Shown: positions 19,265 through 31,768, counted from the first letter of the stretch. The stretch is 64,000 nt of DNA from Mycolicibacterium poriferae (GCF_010728325.1 NZ_AP022570.1:4340001-4404000), one strand, 5' to 3'. The notes: a model not told the origin generated them from the letters alone. Translations and numbers: made by a program.

Positions 19265-20408
19265 TGGACTTCCTCGAAGCACCCGACATCGCGAGCTACG
19301 TACCACCATCGGTTCGGTCACCGCCAAGTACGGTGCCCGCTACTATGCCGAACGCGCGACGGCTGGCGAACCCACGACCGAGCTGTGGAAGGACCTCGCG
19401 AACCACGGATTCATCGGCATCAACCTGCCCGAGGAGTTCGGTGGCGGCGGTGCGGGCATGACCGAGCTGGCGTTGGTGTGCGAAGAGACCGCCGCAGCGG
19501 GCTGCCCGTTGCTGCTGTTGCTGGTGTCCTCGGCAATATCGGGAGAACTGCTGGCGCGATATGGAACCGACGAGCAGCGGCGTGACTGGCTGCCGCCGAT
19601 GGCAAGCGGCGACACCAAGGTGGTGTTCGCCATCACCGAGCCCGATGCCGGCTCCAACACCCACAAGATCGGTACCACCGCCGTGCGGGACGGCAGCGAC
19701 GGCAGCGACTACGTCCTCAACGGCACCAAGTACTACATCTCGGGCGTCGACGAGGCCGGGGCGCTGATCGTGGTGGCACGGACCGACCCGGACAAGCTCT
19801 CACTGTTCCTGGTTCCCACCGACACACCCGGGCTGGTCGCACACCGCCTGCCGGTCGGCATCAGCGTGCCGGAGAAGCAGTTCACGCTGCACTTCGATGA
19901 TGTGCGGCTGCCGGCGCGCAATCTGATCGGCACCGAACACGAAGGATTCCGCCAGGTGTTCGACGGCCTGAATCCCGAGCGGATCACCGGGGCCGCCGTG
20001 TGCATCGGGGTTGGTCGACACGCCATCGCGCAGGCCGCCGAGTACGCCCGCACCCGATCGGTGTGGGGACCGGCTATCGGCTCCTACCAGGCGATCTCGC
20101 ACCCGCTCGCCGAAGCCACCATCGCCGTCGACCTCGCGTCGATGATGACCGCAAAGGCCGCGTGGCTCTACGACCACGGCCATCCCGCCGGCGAGGCGTC
20201 GAACATGGCCAAATATGCCGCGGCCGAGGCGGCGGTTGCGGCCGCCGACCACGCCATCCAGACCCACGGCGGCAACGGGCTGTCGGCCGAGTTCGGCCTG
20301 CTCCCCCAGTGGGGCCTTGCGCGACTGCTGCGGATCGCTCCGGTCAGCCGGGAGATGATCCTGAACTACGTGGCGCAGCACACCCTGGACTTGCCCCGCT
20401 CCTACTGA
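19264..20408 (+). pseudogene. acyl-CoA dehydrogenase, frameshifted near codon 11
   Basis: The ATG at 19264 (overlapping the AtuA stop as TGATG) begins M-D-F-L-E-A-P-D-I-A-S. One base then appears missing after position 19296. The following frame reads R-T-T-I-G-S-V-T-A-K-Y-G-A-R-Y-Y and runs openly through a complete acyl-CoA dehydrogenase to 20408 (T-E-P-D-A-G-S-N near residue 118; R-T-R-S-V-W-G-P; Q-T-H-G-G-N-G-L near the end). Restoring one C gives a normal 380-residue enzyme. Without it, the first in-frame start is ATG 19458, which loses about 65 N-terminal residues. It is either a recent mutation or a sequence error, since the flanking operon genes are intact. Confidence 0.85.
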
Positions 20409-20424
20409 TCGCCCAAGGACCAGC

Positions 20425-21192
20425 ATGATCATCACCAAGACCGAAAACCGGGTTCGCACCATCACGTTCGACCGCGCGCAGGCGATGAACGCGTTCAACG
20501 AGGCGCTCTACGCTGCCACCAGCGAGGCACTGCATGACGCCGCCGCTGAGCCCGACATAGCCGTGGTGGTACTCACCGGTTCCGGACGCGCCTTCTGCGC
20601 GGGCACCGATCTGCAGGAGATGCCGGAGCGCGACACCTCGGTGCCCTACACCGAGGGGGCACGCGGGTTCACCCGGCTGATGGACACCGTCATCGACTTC
20701 CCCAAGCCGATGGTCTGCGCCGTCAACGGTATCGGGGTCGGCCTTGGTACGACACTGCTCGGCTTCGCCGACCTCGTATTCATGTCGGAGACCGCGCGGC
20801 TGAAGTGTCCGTTCACCAGTCTCGGCATCGCTCCCGAGGCAGCGTCGACATATCTGCTTCCCGAACTCGTGGGTCGCCAGAACGCCGCATGGATTCTGAT
20901 GTCCTCGCAATGGATCACTGCCGAGGAAGCGCGAGCCATGGGTCTGGCGTGGAAGGTCTGCGCGCCCGAGGATGTGCTCCCGACGGCCATCAGGTACGCC
21001 GAGCAACTTGCCGCACAGCCGATCGAGAGCCTAGTCGCCGTCAAGAAGGCAATGCGGGCACCTCATGTCGACGATATCCGGGCTGCGCTCGCCCGGGAGA
21101 ACGCCTTGATCGACGAACTCATCGGCGGACCGGCCAACGTCAAGGCCCTTGCCGACTTCGTCGCAGCCAAGGCGACACCGCAGGAACAATGA
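20425..21192 (+). CDS. enoyl-CoA hydratase/isomerase family protein
   Basis: A 255-residue crotonase-fold protein, 16 bases after the acyl-CoA dehydrogenase. Motifs include F-D-R-A-Q-A-M-N-A-F, A-F-C-A-G-T-D-L-Q-E-M (second oxyanion segment) and C-A-V-N-G-I-G-V-G-L. The C-terminal K-K-A-M-R segment is typical. The catalytic region S-L-G-I-A-P-E-A-A-S-T keeps one acidic residue, as in isomerase-type members. It may shift a double bond or hydrate a different intermediate from the first hydratase of the operon. Last gene of the operon. Confidence 0.87.
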   Translation: MIITKTENRVRTITFDRAQAMNAFNEALYAATSEALHDAAAEPDIAVVVLTGSGRAFCAGTDLQEMPERDTSVPYTEGARGFTRLMDTVIDFPKPMVCAVNGIGVGLGTTLLGFADLVFMSETARLKCPFTSLGIAPEAASTYLLPELVGRQNAAWILMSSQWITAEEARAMGLAWKVCAPEDVLPTAIRYAEQLAAQPIESLVAVKKAMRAPHVDDIRAALARENALIDELIGGPANVKALADFVAAKATPQEQ

Positions 21193-21284
21193 GTGGGCCG
21201 GGCTTCGCCAACCAGCTTTCTGCACGCAGTACCACACCCAGCGTCACATCCTCCACGGACCATAAGAAGTCGGACCCCGCCAGC

Positions 21285-21443
21285 TCAGTGTGGATCGGTC
21301 TGGTCGACCGCCGCGGCCCTGCGCTCGTGCCAACGCAGCCGCAGCAGCAACAGACCACGGTGCGCACGCCATCCCGCCGACAGCGGGTCACGCCAGGCCG
21401 GGAGGTAGGCCCGTGCTTCGAGATCCCTGTCCATGCCCTCCAT
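21285..21443 (-). CDS. possible small hypothetical protein
   Basis: A 52-residue open frame starting M-E-G-M-D-R-D-L-E-A-R-A-Y-L-P-A-W, rich in Arg and Trp. There is no ribosome site; a leaderless transcript is possible. No family is recognised and it may be chance coding in the 600-base stretch between the catabolic operon and the lipoprotein gene. Reported because the stretch otherwise holds no confident gene. Confidence 0.25.
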   Translation of the reverse strand: MEGMDRDLEARAYLPAWRDPLSAGWRAHRGLLLLRLRWHERRAAAVDQTDPH

Positions 21444-21489
21444 TGTGCCGAGGTATCGGCCCGAGGGCTCTCCGACGCGACAAGCGTCA

Positions 21490-21741
21490 CCATGTCGAGA
21501 CCGTGAACGTCTCGTGGCGACCGGCACACCTCGGCGTGACGACCTTCCTGTCGTCGAACGCGTCAAGCGGATCCACGACCTCGGGTTGGCCGCCGAGATC
21601 TGGAGCTGGCATGGCGACAACAAGCGCGTTGGACTTCTCGTCGAGCAGCTGCGCCTCCTGCCGAATCGCGCTGCGCGGAGCGAACCGGGTGTCTCGCTCG
21701 AGAGTTTCCGTTGCGGCAGGTGCGCCGAGCGGCGGTGAAAG
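21490..21741 (+). pseudogene. possible decayed TIM-barrel (hydroxypyruvate isomerase-like) fragment
   Basis: One frame reads D-D-L-P-V-V-E-R-V-K-R-I-H-D-L-G-L-A-A-E-I-W-S-W-H-G, which resembles the first strand-helix unit of hydroxypyruvate isomerase/xylose isomerase-type barrels. The neighbouring frame continues with barrel-like residues after a likely shift. No full-length frame exists and there is no clear start. The rest of 21193-21795 shows no gene I can support. This is an impression from a short segment. Confidence 0.25.
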
Positions 21742-21795
21742 TCCGTAATGGTTTGTAAAGACTGCCACGACAGTCGCCCGGGTATCCGTGCCGGC

Positions 21796-22896
21796 ATGAG
21801 GAGACTGGGCGTAGCCGTCGCGATCGCAGTGCTGGTAGCCGGATGCGGTGGCGGGCCCGCCGAGCAGGCCGCGTCGTCACCGGATGCCGGCCCCAGCAGT
21901 ACGCCCACCACCACCGGACTCATACCCACGGGTGTGCCCACCGAAGGCACCCGCCCGCCCACCGAAACGCTGCCGCCGCCGGCCGAACCCCGGTCGGCGC
22001 CCGCGCCGGCGCAACCCCCGCCCGGTCGGCAGGTCACCGTCGGCGCAGCGCCGGAAGGCATCGTCGTCGACGCTGTCACGCGCACTGTCGCCGTCGCCAA
22101 ACGTGACCCCAACGAGCTCGTGCTGATCAACGCCGACACCGGCGAGATCACCGGACGCACCCCGCTGCCCGGACACGCGCGTCACCTGCAGTTGGCGCGG
22201 CCGGGCGGGCCGGTGCTGGTGCCGGTCGAAAGCGCCGACGCCCTGGTCCGGGTCTCGCTTCCCGGCGGGGACGCCCGTCAGGAGATCATCACCGGAACCT
22301 TCCCCCACGACGCGTCGCAGGCACCGAACGGCACGGTGTTCGTGGCCAACGAACTCGGCGGTACCGTCACCGCGCTGCGGGGCGACGGCGATCTCGAGGT
22401 CGTCAAGGTGTTCACCGACAGCGTGCAGCCGGCCGGCCTCGCCCCGGTCGGCGACCGGATGGGTCTGCTGGACGTCCGCAAGAACGACCTGACCATCTAC
22501 GACGCCGAGAATCTGATTATCGTCGGATCGACCCCGGCCGGCGCCGGACCGACCCACCTCGTCGCCGACAAGCACGGTCGGATGATCGCCGCCGACACCC
22601 GCGGGGACGCGGTGCGGGTGTTCAGCACCGACCCCCGGCAGCTTGCCGAGGTCGCCCAGCCCGGCGGCCCCTACGGCATCACCTACGACCCGACCCGTGA
22701 CCGGCTCTGGGTGTCGTCCTCGGGGACCAACGAGGTGATCGGATACGACATGGCCGAGCCGACGCCGCGCGAGGTGTCCCGGGTTGCGACGGTGCAGAAC
22801 CCCTACACCGTGGGCGTCGACGCGCAGACCGGCCGGCTGTTCATCGCCGGCGTCACCGACGGCGTGGTGCAGATCGTGGACCCGGACGCACCCTGA
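21796..22896 (+). CDS. lipoprotein with beta-propeller (YVTN/YncE-like) domain
   Basis: A 366-residue exported protein. It opens with a lipoprotein signal (M-R-R-L-G-V-A-V-A...L-V-A-G-C), giving lipidated Cys17. A 60-residue Pro/Thr/Ser-rich linker follows, then repeated propeller-like blades such as V-D-A-V-T-R-T-V-A-V-A, G-L-A-P-V-G-D-R-M-G-L-L-D-V, G-I-T-Y-D-P-T-R-D-R-L-W-V and T-V-G-V-D-A-Q-T-G-R-L-F-I. It would sit on the outer face of the cytoplasmic membrane. The ligand is unknown. The in-frame region upstream of 21796 lacks a signal peptide, so this ATG is preferred. Confidence 0.85.
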   Translation: MRRLGVAVAIAVLVAGCGGGPAEQAASSPDAGPSSTPTTTGLIPTGVPTEGTRPPTETLPPPAEPRSAPAPAQPPPGRQVTVGAAPEGIVVDAVTRTVAVAKRDPNELVLINADTGEITGRTPLPGHARHLQLARPGGPVLVPVESADALVRVSLPGGDARQEIITGTFPHDASQAPNGTVFVANELGGTVTALRGDGDLEVVKVFTDSVQPAGLAPVGDRMGLLDVRKNDLTIYDAENLIIVGSTPAGAGPTHLVADKHGRMIAADTRGDAVRVFSTDPRQLAEVAQPGGPYGITYDPTRDRLWVSSSGTNEVIGYDMAEPTPREVSRVATVQNPYTVGVDAQTGRLFIAGVTDGVVQIVDPDAP

Positions 22897-22901
22897 CAGA
22901 C

Positions 22902-22965
22902 CCGCGAGCGCGCGCCGTTGCACACCAGGTGCGGCGTGTCGGCGTACCGACGCGCGCGCTCGCGG
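22902..22965. repeat. GC-rich inverted repeat between convergent genes (copy A)
   Basis: Perfect 14-base arms, CCGCGAGCGCGCGC (22902-22915) and GCGCGCGCTCGCGG (22952-22965), with a 36-base centre containing GGCGTGTCGG. It lies between the 3' ends of the lipoprotein and glutamine synthetase genes and may end transcription from both sides. Related copies occur at 50341-50469 and 56704-56765. Confidence 0.8.
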
Positions 22966-22977
22966 AGCAGGGCGGCG

Positions 22978-25155
22978 TCAGAGGATGTAGAGCATCTCCT
23001 GATAGGTGGGCAGCGGCCAGAGGTCGTCGGCCACCACGGTTTCCAGCTTGTCGGCGGCGGCGCGGACGGCGTCCATCGCTGGCAGCAGGGCGTTCTGGGC
23101 GTGGGTCGCCTCGTCGAGCGCCGACTCGCCCGCATGCTCGGACAGCGCCGCCTTCAGCGTGCCCAACGCCGCGGTCAGCTCGGCGATCGGAGCCGACACG
23201 GCCCCCAGCATCGTGGTGTCGGCGTCCACCCCGGCCGCTTTGAGCGTGGCGACGTTCTGCGCCAACTCGGTCTGGTAGCGCACGGCCGCCGGCAGGATCA
23301 CCGTGGTTCCGAGCTCGAGAGCCAGCTTGGCCTCCACGCCGATGGTCAGCGCGTACTGCTCGAGGCGGACCTCGTAGCGGCTGTGCAGCTCACGCTCGCT
23401 GAAGACGCCGTACTTCTCGAACACCTCCACGGCCTCGGGCTTGATCAGCTCCGGGACGGCGTCGAGGGTGGTCTTCAGGTTCGGCAGTCCCCGTGCGGCG
23501 GCCTCGGTCTGCCAGTTGTCGGAGTAGCCGTCGCCGTTGAACACCACCGCACCGTGCTCGGTGATGATCTCGGTGAGCAGCTTCTGCACCGCGACGTCGA
23601 AGTCCTCACCCTCACCGACAGCCTTCTCCAGCACCGTGGCCATGTAGTCGAACGAATCGGCCATGATCGTGTTCAGGATGATCATCGGCACCGCGACGGT
23701 CTGACCCGAGCCGGGGGCACGGAACTCGAACCGGTTTCCCGTGAATGCGAACGGGCTGGTGCGGTTGCGGTCGCCCGGATCGGTGGGCAGCGTCGGCAGC
23801 GTGTCCACGCCGATGTGCATGACGCCCTTGCCCTTCGACGACGTGGCCGCACCCTTGGCGATCTGCTCGAACACGTCGGCCAGCTGCGCGCCCAGGAAGA
23901 TCGAGATGATCGCCGGCGGCGCCTCGTTGGCTCCCAGGCGATGGTCATTGGTCGCCGAGGCCACCGAGACCCGCAGCAGACCCCCGAACTTGTGCACGGC
24001 GCGAATGATCGCCGCGCAGAACACCAGAAACTGGGCGTTCTCGTGCGGGGTGTCACCGGGTACCAGCAGTGAGCCGAATTCGGCATTGCCCATCGAGAAG
24101 TTGACGTGCTTGCCGGAGCCGTTGACGCCGGCGAACGGCTTCTCGTGGAACAGGCATTCCATGCCGTGCTTCTTGGCGATGTTCTTGAACACCGTCATCA
24201 GCAGCTGCTGGTGGTCGGAGGCGATGTTGGCTTTCTCGAACATCGGGGCGACCTCGAACTGGGCCGGGGCGACCTCGTTGTGCCGGGTCTTGGCCGGGAT
24301 GCCGAGCTTGAACAGCTCACGCTCGGTGTCCATCATGAACGCCAGGACGCGGTCGGGCACCGCACCGAAATAGTGGTCGTCGAACTCCTGGCCCTTGGGC
24401 GGCTTGGCGCCGAACAACGTACGACCGGCGTTGATCAGGTCCGGGCGCAGCAGGAAGAAGTGCCGGTCGACCAGGAAGTACTCCTGCTCGGGCCCGCAGA
24501 AGGACACGACCTTCTCGAAGTTCTTGTGACCGAACAGCTTCAGGATGCGCTCGGCGTGCGCGCCCATGGCCTGTTGGCTGCGCAGCAGCGGAGTCTTGTA
24601 GTCCAGCGCCTCACCGGTCATCGAGACGAACACCGTCGGGATGCACAGCGTGTTGCCGTTCGGGTTCTCCAGGATGTAGGCCGGGCTGGTGACGTCCCAG
24701 CCGGTGTAGCCGCGCGCCTCGAACGTGCTGCGCAGGCCACCCGACGGGAAGCTCGACGCATCCGGCTCGCCCTGGATCAGGGTCTTTCCGGCGAATTCGG
24801 CCAGCGTCTCACCGTCGGAGACCGGCTCCAGGAAGCTGTCGTGCTTCTCGGCGGTGAAGCCGGTCATCGGATAGAAGACGTGGGCATAGTGGGTGGCACC
24901 CCGCGACAGCGCCCAGTCCTTCATCGCCGCGGCGACGGCGTCGGCCACGGCCGGGTCCAGTTTCGCGCCCTTCTCGATGGTCGCGACGACGGACTTGTAC
25001 ACCGACTTGGGCAGCCGCAGCTGCATCTCGGCCTTGGTGAACACATTGGAGCCGAAGACCTCGCCGGGTGCTTCGTTCGGGTCGAAGCTGAAGGCCGGGG
25101 GTTCATACGCCTCGACGTTGTAGATGGCCTGAAGGCGCACCGCATTTCCGCTCAC
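22978..25155 (-). CDS. type III glutamine synthetase (GSIII)
   Basis: A 725-residue protein, the size of GSIII rather than the 470-residue GSI or 350-residue GSII. Family landmarks are visible: F-G-S-N-V-F near residue 35, [10 protein letters not shown] with catalytic-site Glu residues near 215, [11 protein letters not shown] near 290, [10 protein letters not shown] near 350, and [14 protein letters not shown]. It makes glutamine from glutamate and ammonia using ATP. The GTG at 25155 has AAGGAAG five bases upstream. It is divergent from fdhF. Confidence 0.9.
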   Translation of the reverse strand: MSGNAVRLQAIYNVEAYEPPAFSFDPNEAPGEVFGSNVFTKAEMQLRLPKSVYKSVVATIEKGAKLDPAVADAVAAAMKDWALSRGATHYAHVFYPMTGFTAEKHDSFLEPVSDGETLAEFAGKTLIQGEPDASSFPSGGLRSTFEARGYTGWDVTSPAYILENPNGNTLCIPTVFVSMTGEALDYKTPLLRSQQAMGAHAERILKLFGHKNFEKVVSFCGPEQEYFLVDRHFFLLRPDLINAGRTLFGAKPPKGQEFDDHYFGAVPDRVLAFMMDTERELFKLGIPAKTRHNEVAPAQFEVAPMFEKANIASDHQQLLMTVFKNIAKKHGMECLFHEKPFAGVNGSGKHVNFSMGNAEFGSLLVPGDTPHENAQFLVFCAAIIRAVHKFGGLLRVSVASATNDHRLGANEAPPAIISIFLGAQLADVFEQIAKGAATSSKGKGVMHIGVDTLPTLPTDPGDRNRTSPFAFTGNRFEFRAPGSGQTVAVPMIILNTIMADSFDYMATVLEKAVGEGEDFDVAVQKLLTEIITEHGAVVFNGDGYSDNWQTEAAARGLPNLKTTLDAVPELIKPEAVEVFEKYGVFSERELHSRYEVRLEQYALTIGVEAKLALELGTTVILPAAVRYQTELAQNVATLKAAGVDADTTMLGAVSAPIAELTAALGTLKAALSEHAGESALDEATHAQNALLPAMDAVRAAADKLETVVADDLWPLPTYQEMLYIL

Positions 25156-25455
25156 TGGACTTCCTTCTCGCTGGCTCGGTCTGGGGCCGCCCCGACCCCT
25201 TCTCATGGACGGTTGACCGGCCCACCTTAGGAACGATGCGTGCCGATCTTGTTACGCCGGCGTCAACGCCAGAAGGCGCTGGTTACCAATGCCGCGCGCG
25301 CAGTGGCGAGCGCGCTGCGGTACGACGGCGGCGGCCCGTCGTCCCGCCAGTGCGCGCAGGCGCGCCCACGAGCGGGACGACGGGCGGGGCGCGCTCCCAG
25401 GGCCAAGGGGCGGCTGGGGCGGAGGGCAGCCGGGCCGAGAGATGGCAGGGGCAGA
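25156..25455. other. 300-base divergent spacer between GSIII and fdhF
   Basis: This should hold the promoters of both genes. GGTTACC (about 25281-25287) and TTGTTACGCC (about 25249-25258) look slightly like nitrogen-control half-sites, but the spacing does not fit a GlnR box. The right half is very GC-rich and open in several frames without family resemblance. No other feature is supported. Confidence 0.4.
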
Positions 25456-27782
<2,327 letters not shown>

Positions 27783-27795
<13 letters not shown>

Positions 27796-28607
27796 CCGCG
27801 CGCCGACGCGTTCGACACGTGACGGCCGGCGACGCGGTCGCGCGGCCGGAGACGCTGGTGGTGGAGGAGCCCCTGGAGATCCGGGTCAACGGCGCGCCGG
27901 TGACCGTCACGATGCGCACCCCGGGCGCCGATGTCGAACTGGCGCAAGGCTTTCTGCTCACCGAGGGCATCGTGGCCGAACGCGACGACATCGTGGCCGT
28001 GCGCTACTGCCGAGGCGCCGATGTGGACGGGGTCAACAGTTACAACGTCCTCGACGTCACGTTGGCGCCGGACGTTCCCGCCCCGGATGTGGATCCCACC
28101 CGCAACTTCTACACGACATCGTCATGCGGAGTGTGCGGCAAGGCGTCCCTGGAAGCGGTGCGGTTGGTCAGCAAGCACTGCCCGGGCGACGACCCCACCA
28201 CAGTCACCGCCGAGACGCTGTCGCAGCTGCCGGGCAAACTGCGCGAACAGCAGAAGGTGTTCGCCGCCACCGGCGGACTGCACGGTGCCGCGCTGTTCGC
28301 CGCCGACGGTGCTCTGCTGGTGGTCCGTGAGGACATCGGCAGACACAACGCGGTGGACAAGGTCATCGGGTGGGCCCTCGAGCAGCGCCGGATCCCGCTG
28401 TCCGGGACGGTGCTGCTCGTCAGCGGCCGGGCGTCGTTCGAGCTGACGCAGAAGGCGGTGATGGCCGGTATCCCGGTGCTCGCGGCGGTGTCGGCGCCGT
28501 CGTCGCTGGCAGTGGACTTGGCCAGCCAGTCCGGCATCACCCTGGTGGCGTTCCTGCGTGGGACGTCGATGAACATCTACACCCGCCCTGACCGGGTGAC
28601 CGGCTGA
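27783..28607 (+). CDS. fdhD: FdhD sulfurtransferase for molybdenum cofactor of formate dehydrogenase
   Basis: A 274-residue protein with the FdhD hallmark C-G-V-C-G near residue 115, which carries sulfur from IscS-type desulfurases to the molybdopterin guanine dinucleotide cofactor. Other family motifs are [27 protein letters not shown] and [10 protein letters not shown]. The start overlaps fdhF, so both are likely made together. It ends near a hairpin shared with clpX. Confidence 0.93.
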
Positions 28608-28624
28608 CGGGATCGGAACGACGA

Positions 28625-28675
28625 AAGTGCGCTGACGGTCGTCAGTCGGCGGACTACACAACCCTCAGCGCACTT
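28625..28675. terminator. inverted repeat between convergent fdhD and clpX
   Basis: Arms AAGTGCGCTGA (28625-28635) and TCAGCGCACTT (28665-28675) are perfectly complementary around a 29-base loop. The convergent position fits a bidirectional terminator; there is no U-run. Confidence 0.6.
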
Positions 28676-28688
28676 CGGCGCGGTAGAA

Positions 28689-29969
28689 CTAGGCGCTCTT
28701 GTCGCGGCGTTCGTTGCGTGACGGCTTGCGCGGCACGATCGTCGGCAGCACGTTGTCCTCGACGGTCTCCCTGGTGACGACGACCTTGGCCACGTCGTCA
28801 CGGCTGGGGATGTCGTACATCACCGGCAGCAGCACTTCTTCCATGATGGCGCGCAGACCACGCGCTCCGGTGCCGCGGTGGATGGCCTGATCGGCGATGG
28901 CCTCCAGGGCGTCGCCGCTGAACTCGAGTTCCACCCCGTCCATGTCGAACAGCCTGGTGTACTGCTTCACGAGTGCGTTCTTCGGCTGGGACAGGATCTG
29001 CACGAGCGAGTCCTTGTCCAGGTTGGTCACCGACGCGACGACGGGCAGGCGGCCGATGAACTCGGGGATCAGACCGAACTTGATCAGGTCTTCCGGCATG
29101 ACCTCGGCGAAGTGGTCCTGGGTGTCGATCTCGGCCTTGGAGTGCACCTCGGCGCCGAATCCCAGTCCACGCTTGCCGACGCGGTCGGAGACGATCTTCT
29201 CCAGGCCCGCGAACGCCCCGGCCACGATGAACAGCACGTTGGTGGTGTCGATCTGGATGAATTCCTGGTGGGGGTGCTTGCGGCCGCCCTGCGGGGGCAC
29301 CGAGGCCTGGGTACCTTCCAGGATCTTCAGCAGCGCCTGCTGCACACCTTCGCCGGAGACGTCGCGGGTGATCGACGGGTTCTCGCTCTTGCGGGCGATC
29401 TTGTCGACCTCGTCGATGTAGATGATGCCCGTCTCGGCGCGCTTGACGTCGTAGTCGGCGGCCTGGATGAGCTTGAGCAGGATGTTCTCGACGTCCTCGC
29501 CGACATAGCCGGCTTCGGTCAGCGCGGTGGCGTCGGCGATGGCGAACGGGACGTTGAGCATCTTGGCCAGCGTCTGCGCCAGGTAGGTCTTGCCGCATCC
29601 GGTCGGGCCGAGCATGAGGATGTTGGACTTGGCCAGCTCGACGGTCTCGGCGCGCGAGTCGCGGGTCTTCTCCCCGGCCTGGATGCGCTTGTAGTGGTTG
29701 TAGACCGCGACGGCGAGGGTGCGCTTGGCGGTGTCTTGACCGATGACGTAGCCCTCGAGGAACTCGCGGATCTCCGCGGGCTTGGGCAGCTCGTCGAGCT
29801 TGACGTCGTCGGCGTCGGCGAGCTCCTCTTCGATGATCTCGTTGCACAGATCGATGCACTCGTCACAGATGTACACGCCTGGTCCGGCGATGAGTTTCTT
29901 CACCTGCTTCTGGCTCTTGCCACAGAACGAGCACTTCAGCAGGTCACCGCCGTCTCCAATGCGTGCCAT
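28689..29969 (-). CDS. clpX: ATP-dependent Clp protease ATP-binding subunit ClpX
   Basis: A 426-residue AAA+ unfoldase. The N-terminal zinc-binding domain has four Cys (C-S-F-C near residue 13, C-D-E-C near 35). Walker A is G-P-T-G-C-G-K-T near 120 and Walker B is I-I-Y-I-D-E-V-D-K near 185. The pore loop G-Y-V-G-E-D and the sensor region follow. It unfolds proteins and feeds them to the ClpP1P2 peptidase encoded about 1.1 kb away on the same strand. Length and motifs are as in other mycobacteria. Confidence 0.97.
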   Translation of the reverse strand: MARIGDGGDLLKCSFCGKSQKQVKKLIAGPGVYICDECIDLCNEIIEEELADADDVKLDELPKPAEIREFLEGYVIGQDTAKRTLAVAVYNHYKRIQAGEKTRDSRAETVELAKSNILMLGPTGCGKTYLAQTLAKMLNVPFAIADATALTEAGYVGEDVENILLKLIQAADYDVKRAETGIIYIDEVDKIARKSENPSITRDVSGEGVQQALLKILEGTQASVPPQGGRKHPHQEFIQIDTTNVLFIVAGAFAGLEKIVSDRVGKRGLGFGAEVHSKAEIDTQDHFAEVMPEDLIKFGLIPEFIGRLPVVASVTNLDKDSLVQILSQPKNALVKQYTRLFDMDGVELEFSGDALEAIADQAIHRGTGARGLRAIMEEVLLPVMYDIPSRDDVAKVVVTRETVEDNVLPTIVPRKPSRNERRDKSA

Positions 29970-30252
29970 GGTGTTGGGGTCCCACTTCCTACTATTCGGC
30001 AGTCGTGATCAGTTGCTTCGGTGGTCACACCGGGAATGAACCCGACGCTACCCGCATGTTCACCGGCTGTGCGACCGATAAAGCCGAATCGCGCCGGTGG
30101 TATTCGTATGTGGTTGCGCCAACATATCCCCTGATGCGCTCCGGATGGCTACGGAACACACCACCGTGTCTCTGGCGTGTCGCTGCTGTAACCCGCCGTG
30201 AGTCACCGATTCCAACGTACCTGCCGTGGACCAGCAGGGTCGGCAGGGTCTT

Positions 30253-30549
30253 CTACCGCCGGCCCGGGCCCACCGGACCGGGACCCACAGGACCCGGACC
30301 CACCGGGCCGGGCCCGACCGGACCCACGACTCCCCCGACCCCGACCGGTCCGAGCGGCCCCACCACGGGATTGGGATCGAGGTAGACGTTGACGTCGTAA
30401 TACAGGCACTGGTTGGTGATCACATCCCAGTACATCCCCGCCGGGCAGACCGGCTCCTGCGCGTGCCCCGGCACCGGTGCACACACCTGCAGCACCGAAC
30501 CCGCCACCGCCGCCAGGGCGACTCCGATCGCCCTCCGCCGAATCCCCAC
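30253..30549 (-). CDS. small secreted protein with Gly-Pro-Val repeat tail
   Basis: About 98 residues. A signal peptide (G-I-R-R-R-A-I-G-V-A-L...G-H-A-Q) precedes a short domain with paired Cys (P-V-C-P-A-G-M-Y-W-D, N-Q-C-L-Y-Y). The last 35 residues are repeats of G-P-V-G-P, ending R-R. The DNA repeat lies at about 30265-30320. The GTG at 30549 has AAGGG eight bases upstream; GTG 30558 is also possible. A collagen-like or PG-rich tail may act in cell-wall contact. No catalytic motif. Confidence 0.65.
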   Translation of the reverse strand: MGIRRRAIGVALAAVAGSVLQVCAPVPGHAQEPVCPAGMYWDVITNQCLYYDVNVYLDPNPVVGPLGPVGVGGVVGPVGPGPVGPGPVGPGPVGPGRR

Positions 30550-30653
30550 CGCATCCACCCTTCGCCGCCGTCAATATCAGCGGTTGACAGCCTGCCACGC
30601 GCGGACCGCGCCGGCCCGTTTTCGGCGGCATTCGGCTGACGTAGCCTGCGACC

Positions 30654-31097
30654 ATGACGACCCTCGACGACGCATTTGCCCTGGCGCGCGACGACAACGG
30701 GCTGGCGGTGGTCTCGACGCTGCGGGCCGACCACACGATTCAGTCGACGCTCGTCAACGCCGGCCCCCTGCTGCACCCTGGCACCGGCGCCCAGGTGCTG
30801 GGCTTCGTCACCTACGGGCGGGTCAAACTGGCGAATCTGCGGGCTCGCCCACAAGTCACTGTGACGTTCCGACACGGCTGGCAGTGGGCCACCGTGGAGG
30901 GCCGGGCGGACCTGGCCGGACCGGACGACGAGCAGCCCTGGGTGGACCGGCCGGACGCCCTGGCCCAGCTGCTGCGCGACGTCTTCACCGCCGCGGGCGG
31001 CACCCATGACGACTGGGACGCCTATGACCGCACGATGCGTGAGCAGCGGCGCACTGCCGTGCTCATCACACCGACCCGGATCTACAGCAACGGCTGA
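30654..31097 (+). CDS. PPOX-class F420-dependent oxidoreductase
   Basis: A 147-residue split-barrel flavin/F420 protein: S-T-L-R-A-D-H-T-I-Q-S-T-L-V-N-A-G near residue 20, F-V-T-Y-G-R-V-K-L-A-N-L-R near 55, and P-Q-V-T-V-T-F-R-H-G-W-Q-W-A-T-V-E-G-R-A-D. The G-R-x-K-x-x-N-L-R pattern is typical of mycobacterial F420-binding members. The substrate is unknown. It is convergent with clpP2, five bases apart. Confidence 0.85.
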   Translation: MTTLDDAFALARDDNGLAVVSTLRADHTIQSTLVNAGPLLHPGTGAQVLGFVTYGRVKLANLRARPQVTVTFRHGWQWATVEGRADLAGPDDEQPWVDRPDALAQLLRDVFTAAGGTHDDWDAYDRTMREQRRTAVLITPTRIYSNG

Positions 31098-31102
31098 GAC
31101 GG

Positions 31103-31768
31103 TCAGGCGGTCTGCGCCGACAGCTTCCGGTACTCCAGGACCGTGTCGATGATGCCGTACTCCTTGGCCGCCTCAGCGGTCAGGATCTTGTCGCGGTCGG
31201 TGTCCTTGCGGATCGTCTCCGGGTCCTTGCCGGTGTGCCGCGCGAGGGTCGTCTCCATCAGGGTGCGCATCCGCTCGATCTCGGCGGCCTGGATCTCCAG
31301 GTCCGAGAACTGCCCCTGGATGACGCCGCCGAGCGCAGGCTGGTGGATCAGCACGCGGGCGTTGGGCAGCGCCAGGCGCTTGCCCGGTGTTCCGGCGGCC
31401 AGCAGCACCGCCGCGGCCGAGGCGGCCTGGCCCAGGCACACCGTCTGGATGTCGGCGCGCACGTACTGCATGGTGTCGTAGATCGCCATCAGGCTGGTGA
31501 ACGACCCGCCCGGCGAGTTGATGTACATCGTGATGTCGCGGTCGGGATCCAGCGACTCGAGCACCAGCAACTGGGCCATGATGTCGTTGGCCGAGGCGTC
31601 GTCCACCTGCACACCGAGGAAGATGATGCGTTCCTCGAACAGCTTGTTGTACGGGTTGGACTCCTTGACGCCGAAGCTCGAGTGCTCGATGAACGACGGC
31701 AGGATGTAGCGGGCCTGCGGCTGCTGGCCTGCGGTGCCGTGAGGAGTGCTCAGTCGAGGATCGGTCAT
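31103..31768 (-). CDS. clpP2: ClpP2 peptidase subunit
   Basis: A 221-residue serine peptidase. The active Ser is in G-Q-A-A-S-A-A-A-V near residue 110 and the His in [10 protein letters not shown] near 135. The N-terminal extension is typical of ClpP2. It forms the mixed ClpP1P2 tetradecamer. Its ATG overlaps the clpP1 stop (ATGA), giving coupled synthesis. Confidence 0.97.
   Translation of the reverse strand: MTDPRLSTPHGTAGQQPQARYILPSFIEHSSFGVKESNPYNKLFEERIIFLGVQVDDASANDIMAQLLVLESLDPDRDITMYINSPGGSFTSLMAIYDTMQYVRADIQTVCLGQAASAAAVLLAAGTPGKRLALPNARVLIHQPALGGVIQGQFSDLEIQAAEIERMRTLMETTLARHTGKDPETIRKDTDRDKILTAEAAKEYGIIDTVLEYRKLSAQTA

Noticed and set aside
25250..25290. GlnR-like nitrogen box upstream of the type III glutamine synthetase
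   Set aside because: The half-sites are spaced 10 bases apart rather than 9, and other positions do not fit. Not reported as a site.
30265..30320. CRISPR-like or VNTR array
   Set aside because: The repeat is a coding G-P-V-G-P tract without unique spacers; no CRISPR repeat-spacer pattern was seen anywhere in the window.
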